Part shown: positions 28,048 through 37,302 of the stretch, in pieces
How the letters are laid out: the number at the start of each line of letters is the position of its first letter
Numbering within the stretch: position 1 is the stretch's first letter
DNA from: Curtobacterium sp. MCBA15_012
GTDB lineage: Bacteria; Actinomycetota; Actinomycetes; Actinomycetales; Microbacteriaceae
Direction: 5' to 3'
Assembly: GCF_001864935.2 (NCBI RefSeq)
Contig: NZ_CP126267.1
Location: 682,001 to 746,000, forward strand
DNA: 64,000 nucleotides
The notes under the pieces: model-generated
Seen by the model: the letters and a program-made list of their open reading frames with translations, nothing else
What the model was told of the DNA's origin: nothing
The model's database searches: none
Program-made: the position numbers and the translations under genes

Positions 28048-29356
28048 CGTGAGTGAGCCCCTTTCTCGTGAACTCGCGCGCACGCCGGTTCAATGGATCA
28101 TGGTCCTGAGTGCTCGAGCTTGCGGCGGAGGGAACGGCTGCCCATGCGAGAAACAGGCAGATGTACCAGGGCCAGGAATACGTCCAACCAAAGATCATCA
28201 CAGTCGTCACCAGCGCAAGCATCGCGGCCGGCGGCCGACGACGCAGTTGCCGCACAGCGGCGATGATGAGGCATGCCACGAAAAAGCCCATCCCCACGAG
28301 GCCGACACGTAGATACAGGCTGACGTACCAGTTGTGCGGCGCAAACGTGACCCAGGTACCGGATTGGCGGCGGCCGAAGCCCCCGCCGAACGGTTCACCG
28401 AAGAGAACTGAAGTGGCGCCTTGGTCGATCGAGCCCTTGATCAAGTTCAACCAGCCCTCAGTGCGAGCGTCGTAGGTGTTGAGGTTCTGAGCCGCGCCCA
28501 CCAGCGTGTTCACGAGCGGTGCGAGGGCGCCGGATGCGACGGCGACTGTCCCGACGACCGCCGCGACGGCCACGATCGCGAAAGTCCGCTTCCTGACCTC
28601 AGCGCTTCCAGCGAGTCCAACTGCGACGGCCGCTCCCAATGCAGCTACCCAGACGGTTCTTTCCTGTGCAAGAACAATTACGACGGCGAATACCAGGGCG
28701 CTCCAGATATGTGTTCGGCGTCCTTCTTCCTTCCAGAAGTGCAAGCACGTGATGAGGCACATGAGCAGCATCAAAGCCTGCCCGGCTACAAGTGCTCGCG
28801 AAGTCTGTTCGGTCTCGGCGTTGACGGAGACAAATTCGGTCGTGGTTCCGAGGCCATAACGCGCTATGTGGATGAAGGCGACAAGCGAAAGTGCCCAACC
28901 GAGGATCAGGGAGAGCCTACGTACAAGTCTGAAGGTCAACTCTGGGGTCCACGGGAGACTCAGCGCCCACCCGATGGCGGCGAATGGGTAGAAATACGCT
29001 CGGAACTCGTTGGTTGCTTCAGGAATCCCGAGCTGGGTAGCGCCTCGGACGTAGGCGGCAAGCATGACAAGGCCGAGCATGAGCCAGGCCCACGCACCGA
29101 TACCGACGTTCTTGAGCATCTGGTTCAAGCGGGCCCCCATGATGACGGCCAACGTTAGCATCAGCAAGTCGAGGTAGTAGATCTGGAAGCCTGCGAGATC
29201 AGCTAAGGGGGGAAGGTTTGGCACCTCCCATGTGATCGACACGATGACCACGATGGAAGCAACCACAATGCCCGGGGATCGCGAGGTGAAGTGAAAGGCG
29301 AGTCCGAATAGCGCGAGTGCGAGGATGGCAGCTAGTGCGAGAGCGGCAGTCGTCAT
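28037..29356 (-). CDS. O-antigen ligase / polymerase-like membrane protein
   Basis: A 439-aa protein with about 10-12 TM segments and a large extracellular loop containing YDARTEGWLNLIKGSIDQG and FAPHNWYVSLYLRVGLVGMGF. The R..GW and HNWY..LY patterns are typical of the Wzy/WaaL (O-antigen ligase) superfamily. In a Gram-positive locus the likely role is polymerising repeat units, and no other polymerase candidate is present. The ATG at 29356 overlaps the upstream stop by 4 nt (ATGA), which decides the start; an in-frame GTG at 29422 is less likely. Confidence 0.85.
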   Translation of the reverse strand: MTTAALALAAILALALFGLAFHFTSRSPGIVVASIVVIVSITWEVPNLPPLADLAGFQIYYLDLLMLTLAVIMGARLNQMLKNVGIGAWAWLMLGLVMLAAYVRGATQLGIPEATNEFRAYFYPFAAIGWALSLPWTPELTFRLVRRLSLILGWALSLVAFIHIARYGLGTTTEFVSVNAETEQTSRALVAGQALMLLMCLITCLHFWKEEGRRTHIWSALVFAVVIVLAQERTVWVAALGAAVAVGLAGSAEVRKRTFAIVAVAAVVGTVAVASGALAPLVNTLVGAAQNLNTYDARTEGWLNLIKGSIDQGATSVLFGEPFGGGFGRRQSGTWVTFAPHNWYVSLYLRVGLVGMGFFVACLIIAAVRQLRRRPPAAMLALVTTVMIFGWTYSWPWYICLFLAWAAVPSAASSSTQDHDPLNRRAREFTRKGLTHVGR

Positions 29357-30183
29357 CGCAGTGCCGACTTCGCTCGCCTTGCCCACCAGGATGCGTACGA
29401 CGCCGCTACGGGCAGGAACCAAGTCCAGGGGTGTGATTTCGATAGAATCAGTCGCAGTGAGTGGAAATTTCCGCCGCCCTTCGCACCCCGGAAGGATTGC
29501 CAGTCATGCCAGGCTGACTGCCTCGCGGGGGCGGGGTTTCTCGCGCATCGGCCGATAGGGCGTGGAGCGAGCACGACAGGGATGTCGAGTCGGCTGCATC
29601 GGAGCCCGTAGTCAATGTCTGCTAGCCCGTGGGAGAAGCGTCCGTCTATACCGCCAATTTTGCGGGCAAGTCCGACGGGAACTAGGACGCAGTTTCCGTT
29701 GAAGGTGTCGACCGTTCCAGACTGATCAGTCGGATCGATGCGTTCAAAGTTGAGGGGGTGTATACCTGAGCGCCGTAGACCCGAGTAGGTCACCGAGCCG
29801 TTCGTCGGATCGAGAGTGGCACCGACAGTTACCCGGTCGTGCCTTGCGTCGCGCAGCATGGCTTGGAAGCTGGCTCGGTCGAGGTCGACATCGTCGTTCA
29901 GCCACAGAAGGAAGTCGGAGTCCTCCGCAGCCGCCCGTTCAAGAACGTGCTTCTCAGCCTCGTGCATGCTGCGGGCCCAGAACGCAGAGCCGTCGCCCTC
30001 CAGCAGGGTGATCGGTCCTTGCATCGATCGGATAGCTGCGGCAGTTCCATCAGTGGAGCCGTCGTCGAACACCACGATCCGAACATCCATCGCGGCGTCC
30101 CCGGCGGCGTCTTGCACTTGCTGCAACGCGCGAGTGGTGAGCTCCAGGCGGTTGTGGCATGCGATGAGTATGTAGAGTTTCAA
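29353..30183 (-). CDS. Glycosyltransferase family 2
   Basis: A 276-aa GT-A enzyme. Key parts are LYILIACHNRLELTTRAL, VVFDDGSTDGTAAAI (nucleotide-binding Asp pair), LLWLNDDVDLD (metal-binding DxD) and ITLLEGDGSAFWARSM, with a rhamnosyl/galactosyltransferase-like closing region (GRFSHGLADIDYGLRC). The start is TTG at 30183, directly giving MKLYILIACHNR; the ribosome site is weak. It is the first gene of the leftward EPS run, divergent from gmd over a 303-nt gap. Confidence 0.88.
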   Translation of the reverse strand: MKLYILIACHNRLELTTRALQQVQDAAGDAAMDVRIVVFDDGSTDGTAAAIRSMQGPITLLEGDGSAFWARSMHEAEKHVLERAAAEDSDFLLWLNDDVDLDRASFQAMLRDARHDRVTVGATLDPTNGSVTYSGLRRSGIHPLNFERIDPTDQSGTVDTFNGNCVLVPVGLARKIGGIDGRFSHGLADIDYGLRCSRLDIPVVLAPRPIGRCARNPAPARQSAWHDWQSFRGAKGGGNFHSLRLILSKSHPWTWFLPVAASYASWWARRAKSALR

Positions 30184-30398
30184 TGGTCCAAACCTACGTC
30201 GGCGCTTTCGTGATCGGGTTGGGCCAAGGCAAACGACGCTCGTCCCGATCGCCCCTGCGAGCCGAAGCCGCCTCAGATTCTTTGGTGATCGTGTCACAGA
30301 TGTACGCGACTGGGGTAGTGCAGGGCGCGGAAAGGTTCGCTGTTCAACGGGAGGCGTCCCAGGATCGACGAGCGGGTTGGTGTGAGCGGGAGCGCCGC

Positions 30399-30426
30399 TT
30401 GGTGGAAGCTGAGGGATCGATATGAT
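30399..30426 (+). promoter_or_regulatory. Predicted promoter of gmd
   Basis: TTGGTG (30399-30404), a 16-nt spacer, and TATGAT (30421-30426). It lies 61 nt before the gmd start in the 303-nt divergent gap 30184-30486, where I see no gene. Base composition returns to the high-GC background just after this point, so it may mark the right edge of the cassette. Confidence 0.4.
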
Positions 30427-30486
30427 CGTGGGTGCCAGGCCAAGCGGCGGGACTTCCGTTGTCGGCACGACTGAAGCGGGGACCGA

Positions 30487-31515
30487 TTGACCAAGCGCGC
30501 ACTCATCACAGGCATCACCGGGCAAGACGGCTCGTACCTGGCCGAGCTGCTCCTCCGCAAGGGGTACGAGGTGCACGGGGTCATCCGTCGCGCGTCCACG
30601 TTCAACACCTCGCGGATCGACCACCTGTACGTCGACCCGCACAACCCCGACGCCAAGCTGTTCCTGCACTACGGCGACCTCGGTGACGGTGCACGACTGG
30701 TGAGCCTGCTCGGAGAGCTGAAGCCGGACGAGGTCTACAACCTCGCCGCCCAGTCGCACGTGCGGGTCTCGTTCGACGAGCCCGAGCACACCGGTGACGT
30801 CACCGGTGTGGGCTCGATGCGCATGCTCGAGGCGGTCCGCATGTCGGGCATCCACACGCGGTTCTACCAGGCGTCGTCGTCCGAGATGTTCGGCGCGACC
30901 CCGCCGCCGCAGCACGAGGAGACGCCGTTCTGGCCGCGCTCGCCGTACGGCGCCGCGAAGGTCTACAGCTACTGGGTGACCCGGAACTACCGCGAGGCCT
31001 ACGGCATGTTCGCGGTCAACGGCATCCTGTTCAACCACGAGTCCCCGCGCCGCGGCGAGACGTTCGTGACCCGCAAGATCACCCGTGCCGTCGCACGCAT
31101 CAAGGCCGGGCTCGAGGACCACGTCTACCTCGGCAACCTCGACTCCGTCCGCGACTGGGGGTACGCCGCGGAGTACGTCGAGGGCATGTGGCGGATGCTG
31201 CAGGTCGACGAGCCCGACGACTTCGTGCTCGCGACCGGGGGCAACTTCACCGTCAAGGACTTCCTGTCGACCGCGTTCTCGCACGCCGGTCTGAACTGGG
31301 AGGACCACGTGCGGTTCGACGAGCGGTACCTGCGTCCGAGTGAGGTCGACGCCCTGGTCGGTGACGCCTCGAAGGCCAAGGAGAAGCTCGGGTGGGAGGC
31401 GACGGTCGACACGGCCGAACTCGCCCGCATCATGGTCGACGCCGACATCGAGGCGCTCGAGCACGAGGGGCGCCCGTGGATCGACACCGTGAAGCTCGCG
31501 AGCTGGGAGTCCTGA
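30487..31515 (+). CDS. gmd: GDP-mannose 4,6-dehydratase
   Basis: A 342-aa SDR enzyme converting GDP-mannose to GDP-4-keto-6-deoxymannose. It has the NAD(P)-binding [21 protein letters not shown] at the N-terminus and the substrate motif [15 protein letters not shown]. The catalytic YxxxK is in [12 protein letters not shown] with the Ser/Glu in SSSEMFG, and the family motif [16 protein letters not shown] is intact. The TTG start at 30487 is preceded by GGGGA. It overlaps the next gene by one base (TGATG). With fcl it supplies GDP-fucose for the EPS. Confidence 0.96.
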   Translation: MTKRALITGITGQDGSYLAELLLRKGYEVHGVIRRASTFNTSRIDHLYVDPHNPDAKLFLHYGDLGDGARLVSLLGELKPDEVYNLAAQSHVRVSFDEPEHTGDVTGVGSMRMLEAVRMSGIHTRFYQASSSEMFGATPPPQHEETPFWPRSPYGAAKVYSYWVTRNYREAYGMFAVNGILFNHESPRRGETFVTRKITRAVARIKAGLEDHVYLGNLDSVRDWGYAAEYVEGMWRMLQVDEPDDFVLATGGNFTVKDFLSTAFSHAGLNWEDHVRFDERYLRPSEVDALVGDASKAKEKLGWEATVDTAELARIMVDADIEALEHEGRPWIDTVKLASWES

Positions 31516-32486
31516 TGCCCGAGACCACGTTCACCCCTGGCCCCCTCGACCGGTCTGACCGGGTCTACGTCGCCGGACACCGCGGACTCGTCGGCTCGGC
31601 GGTGACCCGCAAGCTCGAGGCCGAGGGGTTCACCGACGTGATCGGCCGGACGTCGTCGGAACTCGACCTGAAGGACCGTGGGGCCGTCTTCGACTTCTTC
31701 GCGCGCGAGCGGCCGAAGCACGTCGTCCTCGCCGCGGCGAAGGTCGGGGGCATCCTGGCGAACAACACGTACCCGCACGACTTCCTCAGCGAGAACCTGC
31801 AGATCCAGGTCAACGTCATGGACGCCGCGGTCGAGCACGGCGTCGAGCGGCTCGTCTTCCTCGGGTCCTCGTGCATCTACCCGAAGATGGCCGATCAGCC
31901 GATCCACGAGGACGCCCTGTTGACCGGGCACCTCGAGCCGACCAACGACGCGTACGCGATCGCGAAGATCGCCGGCATCCTCCAGGTGCAGGCGGTACGT
32001 CGTCAGCACGGTCTGCCGTGGATCTCCGCGATGCCGACGAACCTCTACGGGCCCGGCGACAACTTCTCGCCGACGGGGTCGCACGTCCTGCCCGCGCTGA
32101 TCCGCCGGTACGACGAGGCGGTGAAGAACGGCGTCGACACGGTCGAGAACTGGGGCACGGGGACGCCGCGGCGCGAGTTCCTGCACGTCGACGACATGGC
32201 CGCTGCGGTCTTCCACCTCATCGAGCACTACGACGGCCCCGACCAGGTGAACGTCGGCACCGGCTCCGATGTCACGATCCGCGAGATCGCCGAGACGATC
32301 GCGAAGGTCGTCGGGTTCGCGGGCGAGACGGTGTGGGACACGTCGAAGCCCGACGGCACACCCCAGAAGCTGCTCGACGTGTCGAAGCTGGCTGAGGCCG
32401 GCTGGACGGCGCAGATCGGGCTCGAGGACGGCCTGCGGAGCACGATCGACTGGTTCCACGCGCACGCCGACTCGATCCGTCAGTGA
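31515..32486 (+). CDS. fcl: GDP-L-fucose synthase
   Basis: A 323-aa epimerase/reductase that converts the Gmd product to GDP-L-fucose with NADPH. It has VYVAGHRGLVGSAVTRKLE (NADP-binding), VLAAAKVGGILANNTYP, FLGSSCIYPK and the YxxxK motif in NDAYAIAKIAGI, and NLYGPGDNFSP. Length is normal. The ATG at 31515 overlaps the gmd stop, so the pair is coupled and the pathway to GDP-fucose is complete here. Confidence 0.95.
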   Translation: MPETTFTPGPLDRSDRVYVAGHRGLVGSAVTRKLEAEGFTDVIGRTSSELDLKDRGAVFDFFARERPKHVVLAAAKVGGILANNTYPHDFLSENLQIQVNVMDAAVEHGVERLVFLGSSCIYPKMADQPIHEDALLTGHLEPTNDAYAIAKIAGILQVQAVRRQHGLPWISAMPTNLYGPGDNFSPTGSHVLPALIRRYDEAVKNGVDTVENWGTGTPRREFLHVDDMAAAVFHLIEHYDGPDQVNVGTGSDVTIREIAETIAKVVGFAGETVWDTSKPDGTPQKLLDVSKLAEAGWTAQIGLEDGLRSTIDWFHAHADSIRQ

Positions 32487-32523
32487 CCCTGATCGGACAT
32501 GAGGAACCCGTAGTATCGAGCCC

Positions 32524-34344
32524 ATGTCCGACCAGCCCGAGTCGCGACGCGCTGCTGCACCCCGGGGGAACAGGGCCCGGACCGTGCTGTGGATCGTCCT
32601 GGCCGTCGTCCTCCTGCTGATCCTCGCCGTCGCCTGGGTGGGGGTGCGCGGGGTGCTCGCGAAGGGGCACCTCGAACGTGCAGTCGCCGACGTCGGGACC
32701 CTCCGCTCGCAGTTGAGCAGCGGTGACACCGACGGCGCGCAGAAGACCGCCACGAGCCTGCAGGACGAGGCTGCCGCGGCGCGATCGCTCACGGGGGACC
32801 CGGTCTGGGGCGCGTCGCAGTACGTGCCGTTCTTCGGCACGAACCTCCGAGCCGTGCGGCAGGTCTCCGTGATCGTGGACGACATCGCGACCGGCGCGAT
32901 CAAGCCGGTCTCCGGCGTCGTCGGTGAGGTCGGCACCGACTCGTTCGCGCCGAAGGACGGCAAGGTCGACCTCGAGCCCCTCGTGCGTGCCCAGGCACCG
33001 GTGCAGCAGGCGGCGACGACGATCGACAGGGCGAAGCAGGACGCCGACGCGATCGACGTCAGCGGGACGCTGTCGCCGGTCACGTCGGCAGTGAACCAGC
33101 TGCGGAATGCGTTGCTGTCCGTGTCGAGCCAGGTCGACGTCGCGAACCGAGTCGTCCAGCTCGCCCCGGCGATGCTCGGTCGTGACGGTGATCGCCGGTA
33201 CCTGCTGCTCTTCCAGAACAACGCGGAGCTCCGTGCCGGGGGAGGCATCCCCGGGGCTGTGGCCCTGCTCAACGTGCAGGACGGCGGCATCTCTCTCCAG
33301 GAGCAGCGCTCGGGCCAGTCCTTCGGCCCGTACCCGGAGTCCGTGCTGCCGCTCGACGACGGCACGAAGGGCCTGTACGGCGACATCACGGGTCGCTACA
33401 TGCAGGACGTCACGCTCACGCCGCGGTTCGACGTGTCCGCGACGCTCGCGCGCGAGATGTGGAAGCGCGAAACCGGCACCGAGGTCGACGGTGTCCTCGC
33501 CATGGACCCCGTCACGCTCGGGTACCTGTTGCAGGCCACCGGGCCGGTGCAGCTCCCGACCGGCGACACGTTGAACTCGGACAACGCCGTGTCGCTGCTG
33601 CTGAACGGCGTGTACGTCCGGTACCCGAACCCGGCCGTGCAGGACGCGTTCTTCGCCTCCGCTGCGAGCTCGGTGTTCCAGAAGATCTCGAGCGGGGGGT
33701 TCGACGCGAAGCAGTTCATCGCCGCGCTGACGAAGGCGTCGGGCGAGGACCGGCTGCGACTGTGGAGTGCCGACAGCGGCGAGGAGCGCCTCATCGGGGG
33801 GACGGCGATGGCCGGCGAGCTGCCGACGGCGTCGCGGGACACCCGCCAGTTCGGCGTCTACCTGAACGACGGCACCGGGTCGAAGATGGACTACTACCTG
33901 CAGAAGACGGTCTCGGTCGGATCGTCGGTCTGCCGGAAGGACGGACTGCCGACCTCGGCGGTCGAGGTCACCATCACGAACACGGCCCCGGCCGACGCGG
34001 CGACGAGCCTGCCGAAGTACGTCACTGGCGGCGGCGCCTTCGGGACCGAGCCCGGCAAGATCAAGACGCTCATCGCGGTCTACGCGCCGAAGAACGCGAT
34101 CTTCCTCGGTGCCTCGCAGGACGGCAAGGCGGTCGGCGTGCAGACCGCCATCGACGACGGCCACCCGGTCGCACAGCTCCGGACGGTCCTGGCGCCGGGC
34201 GAGAGCGCGACCTTCCGGGTCGCGTTCCTCGGCGAGGTGCAGGACGCGAAGGCAGGCACCGAGGTGCTGTCCACGCCGGGCATCCAGCAGGCGAAGACGC
34301 TGCCGCTGCGCTTCGACTGCGCCACGCCGGTCCCGCAGGGCTAG
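32524..34344 (+). CDS. DUF4012 membrane-anchored surface protein
   Basis: A 606-aa protein. The basic head and TM segment (VLWIVLAVVLLLILAVAWVGV, about 21-41) are followed by a helical region and the DUF4012 domain: RYLLLFQNNAELRAGGGIPGA, FGPYPESVLPLDDGT and QKTVSVGSSVCRKDGLP. DUF4012 proteins are common in actinobacterial EPS and cell-wall loci; their activity is unknown. TAGTAT (32511-32516) lies 7 nt before the ATG with no ribosome site, so the mRNA is probably leaderless and the gene has its own promoter despite following fcl by 37 nt. Confidence 0.87.
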   Translation: MSDQPESRRAAAPRGNRARTVLWIVLAVVLLLILAVAWVGVRGVLAKGHLERAVADVGTLRSQLSSGDTDGAQKTATSLQDEAAAARSLTGDPVWGASQYVPFFGTNLRAVRQVSVIVDDIATGAIKPVSGVVGEVGTDSFAPKDGKVDLEPLVRAQAPVQQAATTIDRAKQDADAIDVSGTLSPVTSAVNQLRNALLSVSSQVDVANRVVQLAPAMLGRDGDRRYLLLFQNNAELRAGGGIPGAVALLNVQDGGISLQEQRSGQSFGPYPESVLPLDDGTKGLYGDITGRYMQDVTLTPRFDVSATLAREMWKRETGTEVDGVLAMDPVTLGYLLQATGPVQLPTGDTLNSDNAVSLLLNGVYVRYPNPAVQDAFFASAASSVFQKISSGGFDAKQFIAALTKASGEDRLRLWSADSGEERLIGGTAMAGELPTASRDTRQFGVYLNDGTGSKMDYYLQKTVSVGSSVCRKDGLPTSAVEVTITNTAPADAATSLPKYVTGGGAFGTEPGKIKTLIAVYAPKNAIFLGASQDGKAVGVQTAIDDGHPVAQLRTVLAPGESATFRVAFLGEVQDAKAGTEVLSTPGIQQAKTLPLRFDCATPVPQG

Positions 34345-34748
34345 CGCGAACCATAGGACTCCGCCGGTCGTCGGTCGGCGAAGTCCCGGCGTGTTGCTCC
34401 GCAGAACGCAGTCGACGCCGTCCCCAAAACGGGGGGTGCCTGCGGAATCTGAGTACTTGCGACGGACGGAAGCTCGCCAGCCAGCGGACGATCAGCATCG
34501 TCGAAGAGCCTCCTGACCGGGGGTTTCCTCTTCAATCCGCTGGGACTCCTGCTGTCAGGGCGTGCCTGGCGGGGTTTCCTCCCCGTAACGGGGCGAGAAA
34601 CTTTCGGATCTGGTGGCAACAACCTGAGGATTCCCGCTAGATTGAGGGAACTTCGCCATAGCAAGTGCGTTCACCACGTGGCTTGCGAGCGGTGCACGGG
34701 CTCTGGGTGTCAGGGTCTGAAGGATCAGATCACTAGGGGAACCACTTC
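34345..34748. other. 404-nt noncoding leader region with repeated CCCC/GGGG motifs
   Basis: No gene is seen. It contains GTCCCCAAAACGGGGGGTGC (34420-34439), two GGGGTTTCCTC segments (about 34519-34529 and 34571-34581) and a short hairpin CCCCGTAACGGGG (34581-34593). Related strings occur upstream of the small paralogue genes (36661-36700) and near 41616-41660, so these may be binding sites of a shared regulator of surface genes. The stretch is somewhat richer in A+T than its surroundings and leads into a signal-peptide protein. Confidence 0.35.
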
Positions 34749-35303
34749 ATGAAGAAGCTCATCGCCGCTGCCGTCCTCGCGGGCGCAGCGTTCATCGCCG
34801 TCCCGACCGCGGCCAACGCTGCCGGCTACACGCCGGACTCCGACGTGTCCGTCTCGGGTTCCTACACCGCCGGTGGCACCGCCACAGTCGCGTTCACCAA
34901 GGGTGCGTTCCAGAACAACGAGGCCGTCCGCGTCCAGGTCACCGGTGCCGGCAACGTCACCCTCGGTGCCCTGCCCGTCGCGACCACCTCGCGCGACTAC
35001 ACGGCGAACGCCGACGGCTCGCTCACCGTGCGCGTCACCTTCCCGGCCGGCGGCTCGGGCACCTACAACCTCACCGCCACCGGTGCGACCTCGGGTGTCA
35101 CCGGCTTCGCCAACTTCACCATCGTCCCGGCCGGCGCGACCTCGGTCGCCGCCAACGGCAACTCCGGCACCCCCGGTCAGCTCGCCTTCACCGGTGGCAC
35201 CATCTCCACCCTCGGCCTCTGGGCAGCCGGTGGCGCCATCGTCCTCGGTGGTGGCCTGCTGGTCGTCCGCAAGTCGGTCCGTCGCCAGCGCGAGACCGTC
35301 TGA
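34749..35303 (+). CDS. Small LAXTG-anchored cell-surface protein
   Basis: A 184-aa exported protein. The Sec signal peptide is MKKLIAAAVLAGAAFIAVPT with a NAAG cleavage region near residue 25. One Ig-like beta domain follows (VSGSYTAGGTATVAFTKGAF, GTYNLTATGATSGV). The C-terminus is a sorting signal: LAFTG, then GLWAAGGAIVLGGGLLVV, then a basic tail KSVRRQRETV. LAFTG fits the class E sortase LAXTG type; no sortase gene is in the window. It has its own long leader and a strong terminator, so it is monocistronic and probably highly expressed. Confidence 0.85.
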   Translation: MKKLIAAAVLAGAAFIAVPTAANAAGYTPDSDVSVSGSYTAGGTATVAFTKGAFQNNEAVRVQVTGAGNVTLGALPVATTSRDYTANADGSLTVRVTFPAGGSGTYNLTATGATSGVTGFANFTIVPAGATSVAANGNSGTPGQLAFTGGTISTLGLWAAGGAIVLGGGLLVVRKSVRRQRETV

Positions 35304-35319
35304 GCCTCGCTCCACTGAG

Positions 35320-35353
35320 AAGGACCCCCAGCACCTCGGTGCCGGGGGTCCTT
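35320..35353 (+). terminator. Hairpin terminator after the LAFTG protein gene
   Basis: Arms about 16 nt (35320-35335 and 35338-35353, one mismatch, AAGGACCCCC at the base), 16 nt after the stop codon, followed by a C/T-rich stretch. Confidence 0.85.
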
Positions 35354-35426
35354 CCCTTTCGTCCGGAGTCGCGACGTCCGCCTGGCTGCGGTGAACCGAG
35401 ACGGCGCGTCCGGCGCTCGCGATCGA

Positions 35427-35543
35427 TCAGGCGACCACCAACGCGATCGCCACGACGGCGACCACCGCCAGCGGCGCGGCGATCCACAGCCACCACGGGA
35501 ACATCGAGGGCGGTCGGTACGGGCGGCGTTCGGGTCGGGCCAT
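35427..35543 (-). CDS. Small membrane peptide, 38 aa
   Basis: ATG at 35543 to TGA at 35427. A basic proline-rich head (MARPERRPYRPPS) is followed by one strong TM segment (WWLWIAAPLAVVAVVAIALV) and a two-residue tail. That arrangement is characteristic of real single-pass small proteins, and third positions are G/C-rich. It is 160 nt upstream-distal from VanZ on the same strand. No function can be assigned. Confidence 0.45.
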   Translation of the reverse strand: MARPERRPYRPPSMFPWWLWIAAPLAVVAVVAIALVVA

Positions 35544-35703
35544 GCGCTGACGGTAGATCACGTGTGTTTCCGACAGGTGCGCTCCGAGCACATCTCCAGC
35601 CGCCGGTGCCGATGCCGGACAGGGCTGCGAACGGCCTCAGCAGGATGCACCCCGCAACACGGGGCCACGACGGGCACGCGACCACGACCGGTCGCGCCGC
35701 CGG

Positions 35704-36567
35704 TCACGACCGGTCCCGCACCCGCCCCAGCACCACGATCCCGGCCAGCACCCCGAGCACCGCGCCCGACGTGTTCGCGAGCACGTCGTCGACCGACGCG
35801 AACCGGGCCGGCAGGAACAGCGCCTGCACGGTCTCGATGCACACGCTCACGACGAAGCCGCCGACCATGCCCACCCACCAGCGCCGGGCACCCAACAGCA
35901 GCACGGCCAGGAACCCGAACGGCGCGAAGAAGACCACGTTCGCGGTGAACTCGACGGCGTCGTACCCGAGCCAGGGCGGCGCCCCGAGCCGGTGTCCGGC
36001 CGCGATCGCCCGCGTCAGCCACGGCTGGATGCCGCCGTCGACGGGGGAGCCCGCCGTCGCCACCAGGACCACCACGACCGCGTAGCCGGCAGCCAGCGTC
36101 CAGGCGACGCGCTTGCTGCGCACCGAGGCGTGCGCGGCCCGCTCGCGCGCGTGCACGGCCGCGTCGAGGAGCGCACCGACCGCGACGCCCACGAGCCCCG
36201 CGACCAGGACGGACCGGAAGCGGTCGACCCGCGCGTCGGCGTGCGCCGCCGCGAGCACCGCCAGCACCAGGACGAGCAGACCGCTCACGACCGCGCGCTG
36301 CCGCACCCGATCCGGCCGGGAGGCGCGGCTCGCCCCCGCCAGCAGCAGCGGCAGCGGGGCGGTCACCGCGGTCACCGCCATCGCGAGCGCGAACCGCTCG
36401 TCGACGGCCAGGGTGCCGTGTCCGAGCGCGCGGAGCGCGCCCGCCGCGTGCGCGGCGACGGCCCGCAGCGTCTCCGACACACCGGGCACGAGGAGGAGGG
36501 CGACCACGAGCGCGACGGCCGCGCACAGCACGATCCGCACGAGTGTCGTCCTCCGCGCAGTGGTCAC
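35704..36567 (-). CDS. VanZ-family membrane protein
   Basis: A 287-aa protein with about 7 TM segments. The C-terminal VanZ domain shows VEFTANVVFFAPFGFLAVLL, VVSVCIETVQALFLPARFASVDDVLANTSGAVLG: the N-x4-F-x2-G, S..IE..Q and D..D...N..G motifs of the family. VanZ proteins affect teicoplanin resistance or cell-envelope properties. The GTG at 36567 is preferred: TACGGT lies 8 nt before it, and longer frames lack a ribosome site. Confidence 0.88.
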   Translation of the reverse strand: MTTARRTTLVRIVLCAAVALVVALLLVPGVSETLRAVAAHAAGALRALGHGTLAVDERFALAMAVTAVTAPLPLLLAGASRASRPDRVRQRAVVSGLLVLVLAVLAAAHADARVDRFRSVLVAGLVGVAVGALLDAAVHARERAAHASVRSKRVAWTLAAGYAVVVVLVATAGSPVDGGIQPWLTRAIAAGHRLGAPPWLGYDAVEFTANVVFFAPFGFLAVLLLGARRWWVGMVGGFVVSVCIETVQALFLPARFASVDDVLANTSGAVLGVLAGIVVLGRVRDRS

Positions 36568-36838
36568 GGGACCCGACCGTACTGTGCCGCGCCTCCCGGC
36601 CGTCGCGGCGACCCCACGACCGCGCGAGCCGACCTCCGGATGGTTCATCCGCGGAACGAGTACCCCGTTTTCCTGCTGTACCCCGCTTCGGGGCACGCGA
36701 AGCCCGGGAATCCGGGGCTGTCCCCCGGGCCGCATTGGTGCGAACCGTGAATCGGCGGGCCTCGCTGGCGTCGGACGGGGTCGGTCTCGTAGGTTTCAGG
36801 TGTCAGCAGATGTACCCCGGATCGCGAAGGAGAGCGAC

Positions 36839-37165
36839 ATGAGCACCACCGTCACCACCGACACCCGCGCTGAGGTCACCCTCGACACGGAGACCGTCGA
36901 CATCATCGCGATCCTCGAGGCAGAAGCCGAGCACGCCGGCCGCGCCTCCCGTGCCAAGACCACGTGGACCCAGGAAGACCAGGGCGAGTGGATCGCCACG
37001 TACGGCGGCTACTTCGGCGGCAGCGTCGACAAGCGCGACGGCCGCTACGTCGCCTCCGACACCTTCGGGCTCGTCGTGGGTGAGTTCGCGACCCTCGAAG
37101 AGGCCCAGACCAAGCTCGCCGACCAGCTCCACGTGATGCTGCCGGCGGTCATCCGCCCGCTCTGA
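36839..37165 (+). CDS. Small paralogous protein A of a tandem pair, unknown function
   Basis: A 108-aa acidic soluble protein with no signal peptide. Its N-terminal part is Thr/Glu-rich; the C-terminal part is a compact domain with TTWTQEDQGEWIATYGGYFGG and SDTFGLVVGEFATLEEAQTK. It shares with its neighbour (37303) the pattern W...D.G.W.A.YGGY.GG.VD, then SDT.G..VG.F.SL.EAQ..LA..LH..LP. GAAGGAG lies just before the ATG. The domain looks like a small substrate- or nucleic-acid-binding fold, but I do not recognise the family. The 271-nt gap upstream has CCCC/GGGG hairpin motifs. Confidence 0.6.
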   Translation: MSTTVTTDTRAEVTLDTETVDIIAILEAEAEHAGRASRAKTTWTQEDQGEWIATYGGYFGGSVDKRDGRYVASDTFGLVVGEFATLEEAQTKLADQLHVMLPAVIRPL

Positions 37166-37302
37166 TGCCGAGCGACCATCCCGGTCCGCCACCCGGCGGA
37201 CGCGACAGGAGCACCCTCATCTCCACCAGCAGTGCCAGCACCACCAGCAGTGCCCGCACCACCCGTACCACCAGCCACACCCCGAACCGCAGGAGCAGCA
37301 CC

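Noticed and set aside
34345..34748. Known riboswitch (c-di-GMP, c-di-AMP) in the leader of the LAFTG gene
   Set aside because: I compared it by eye with the conserved cores of these classes and found no match; only simple CCCC/GGGG hairpins are seen.
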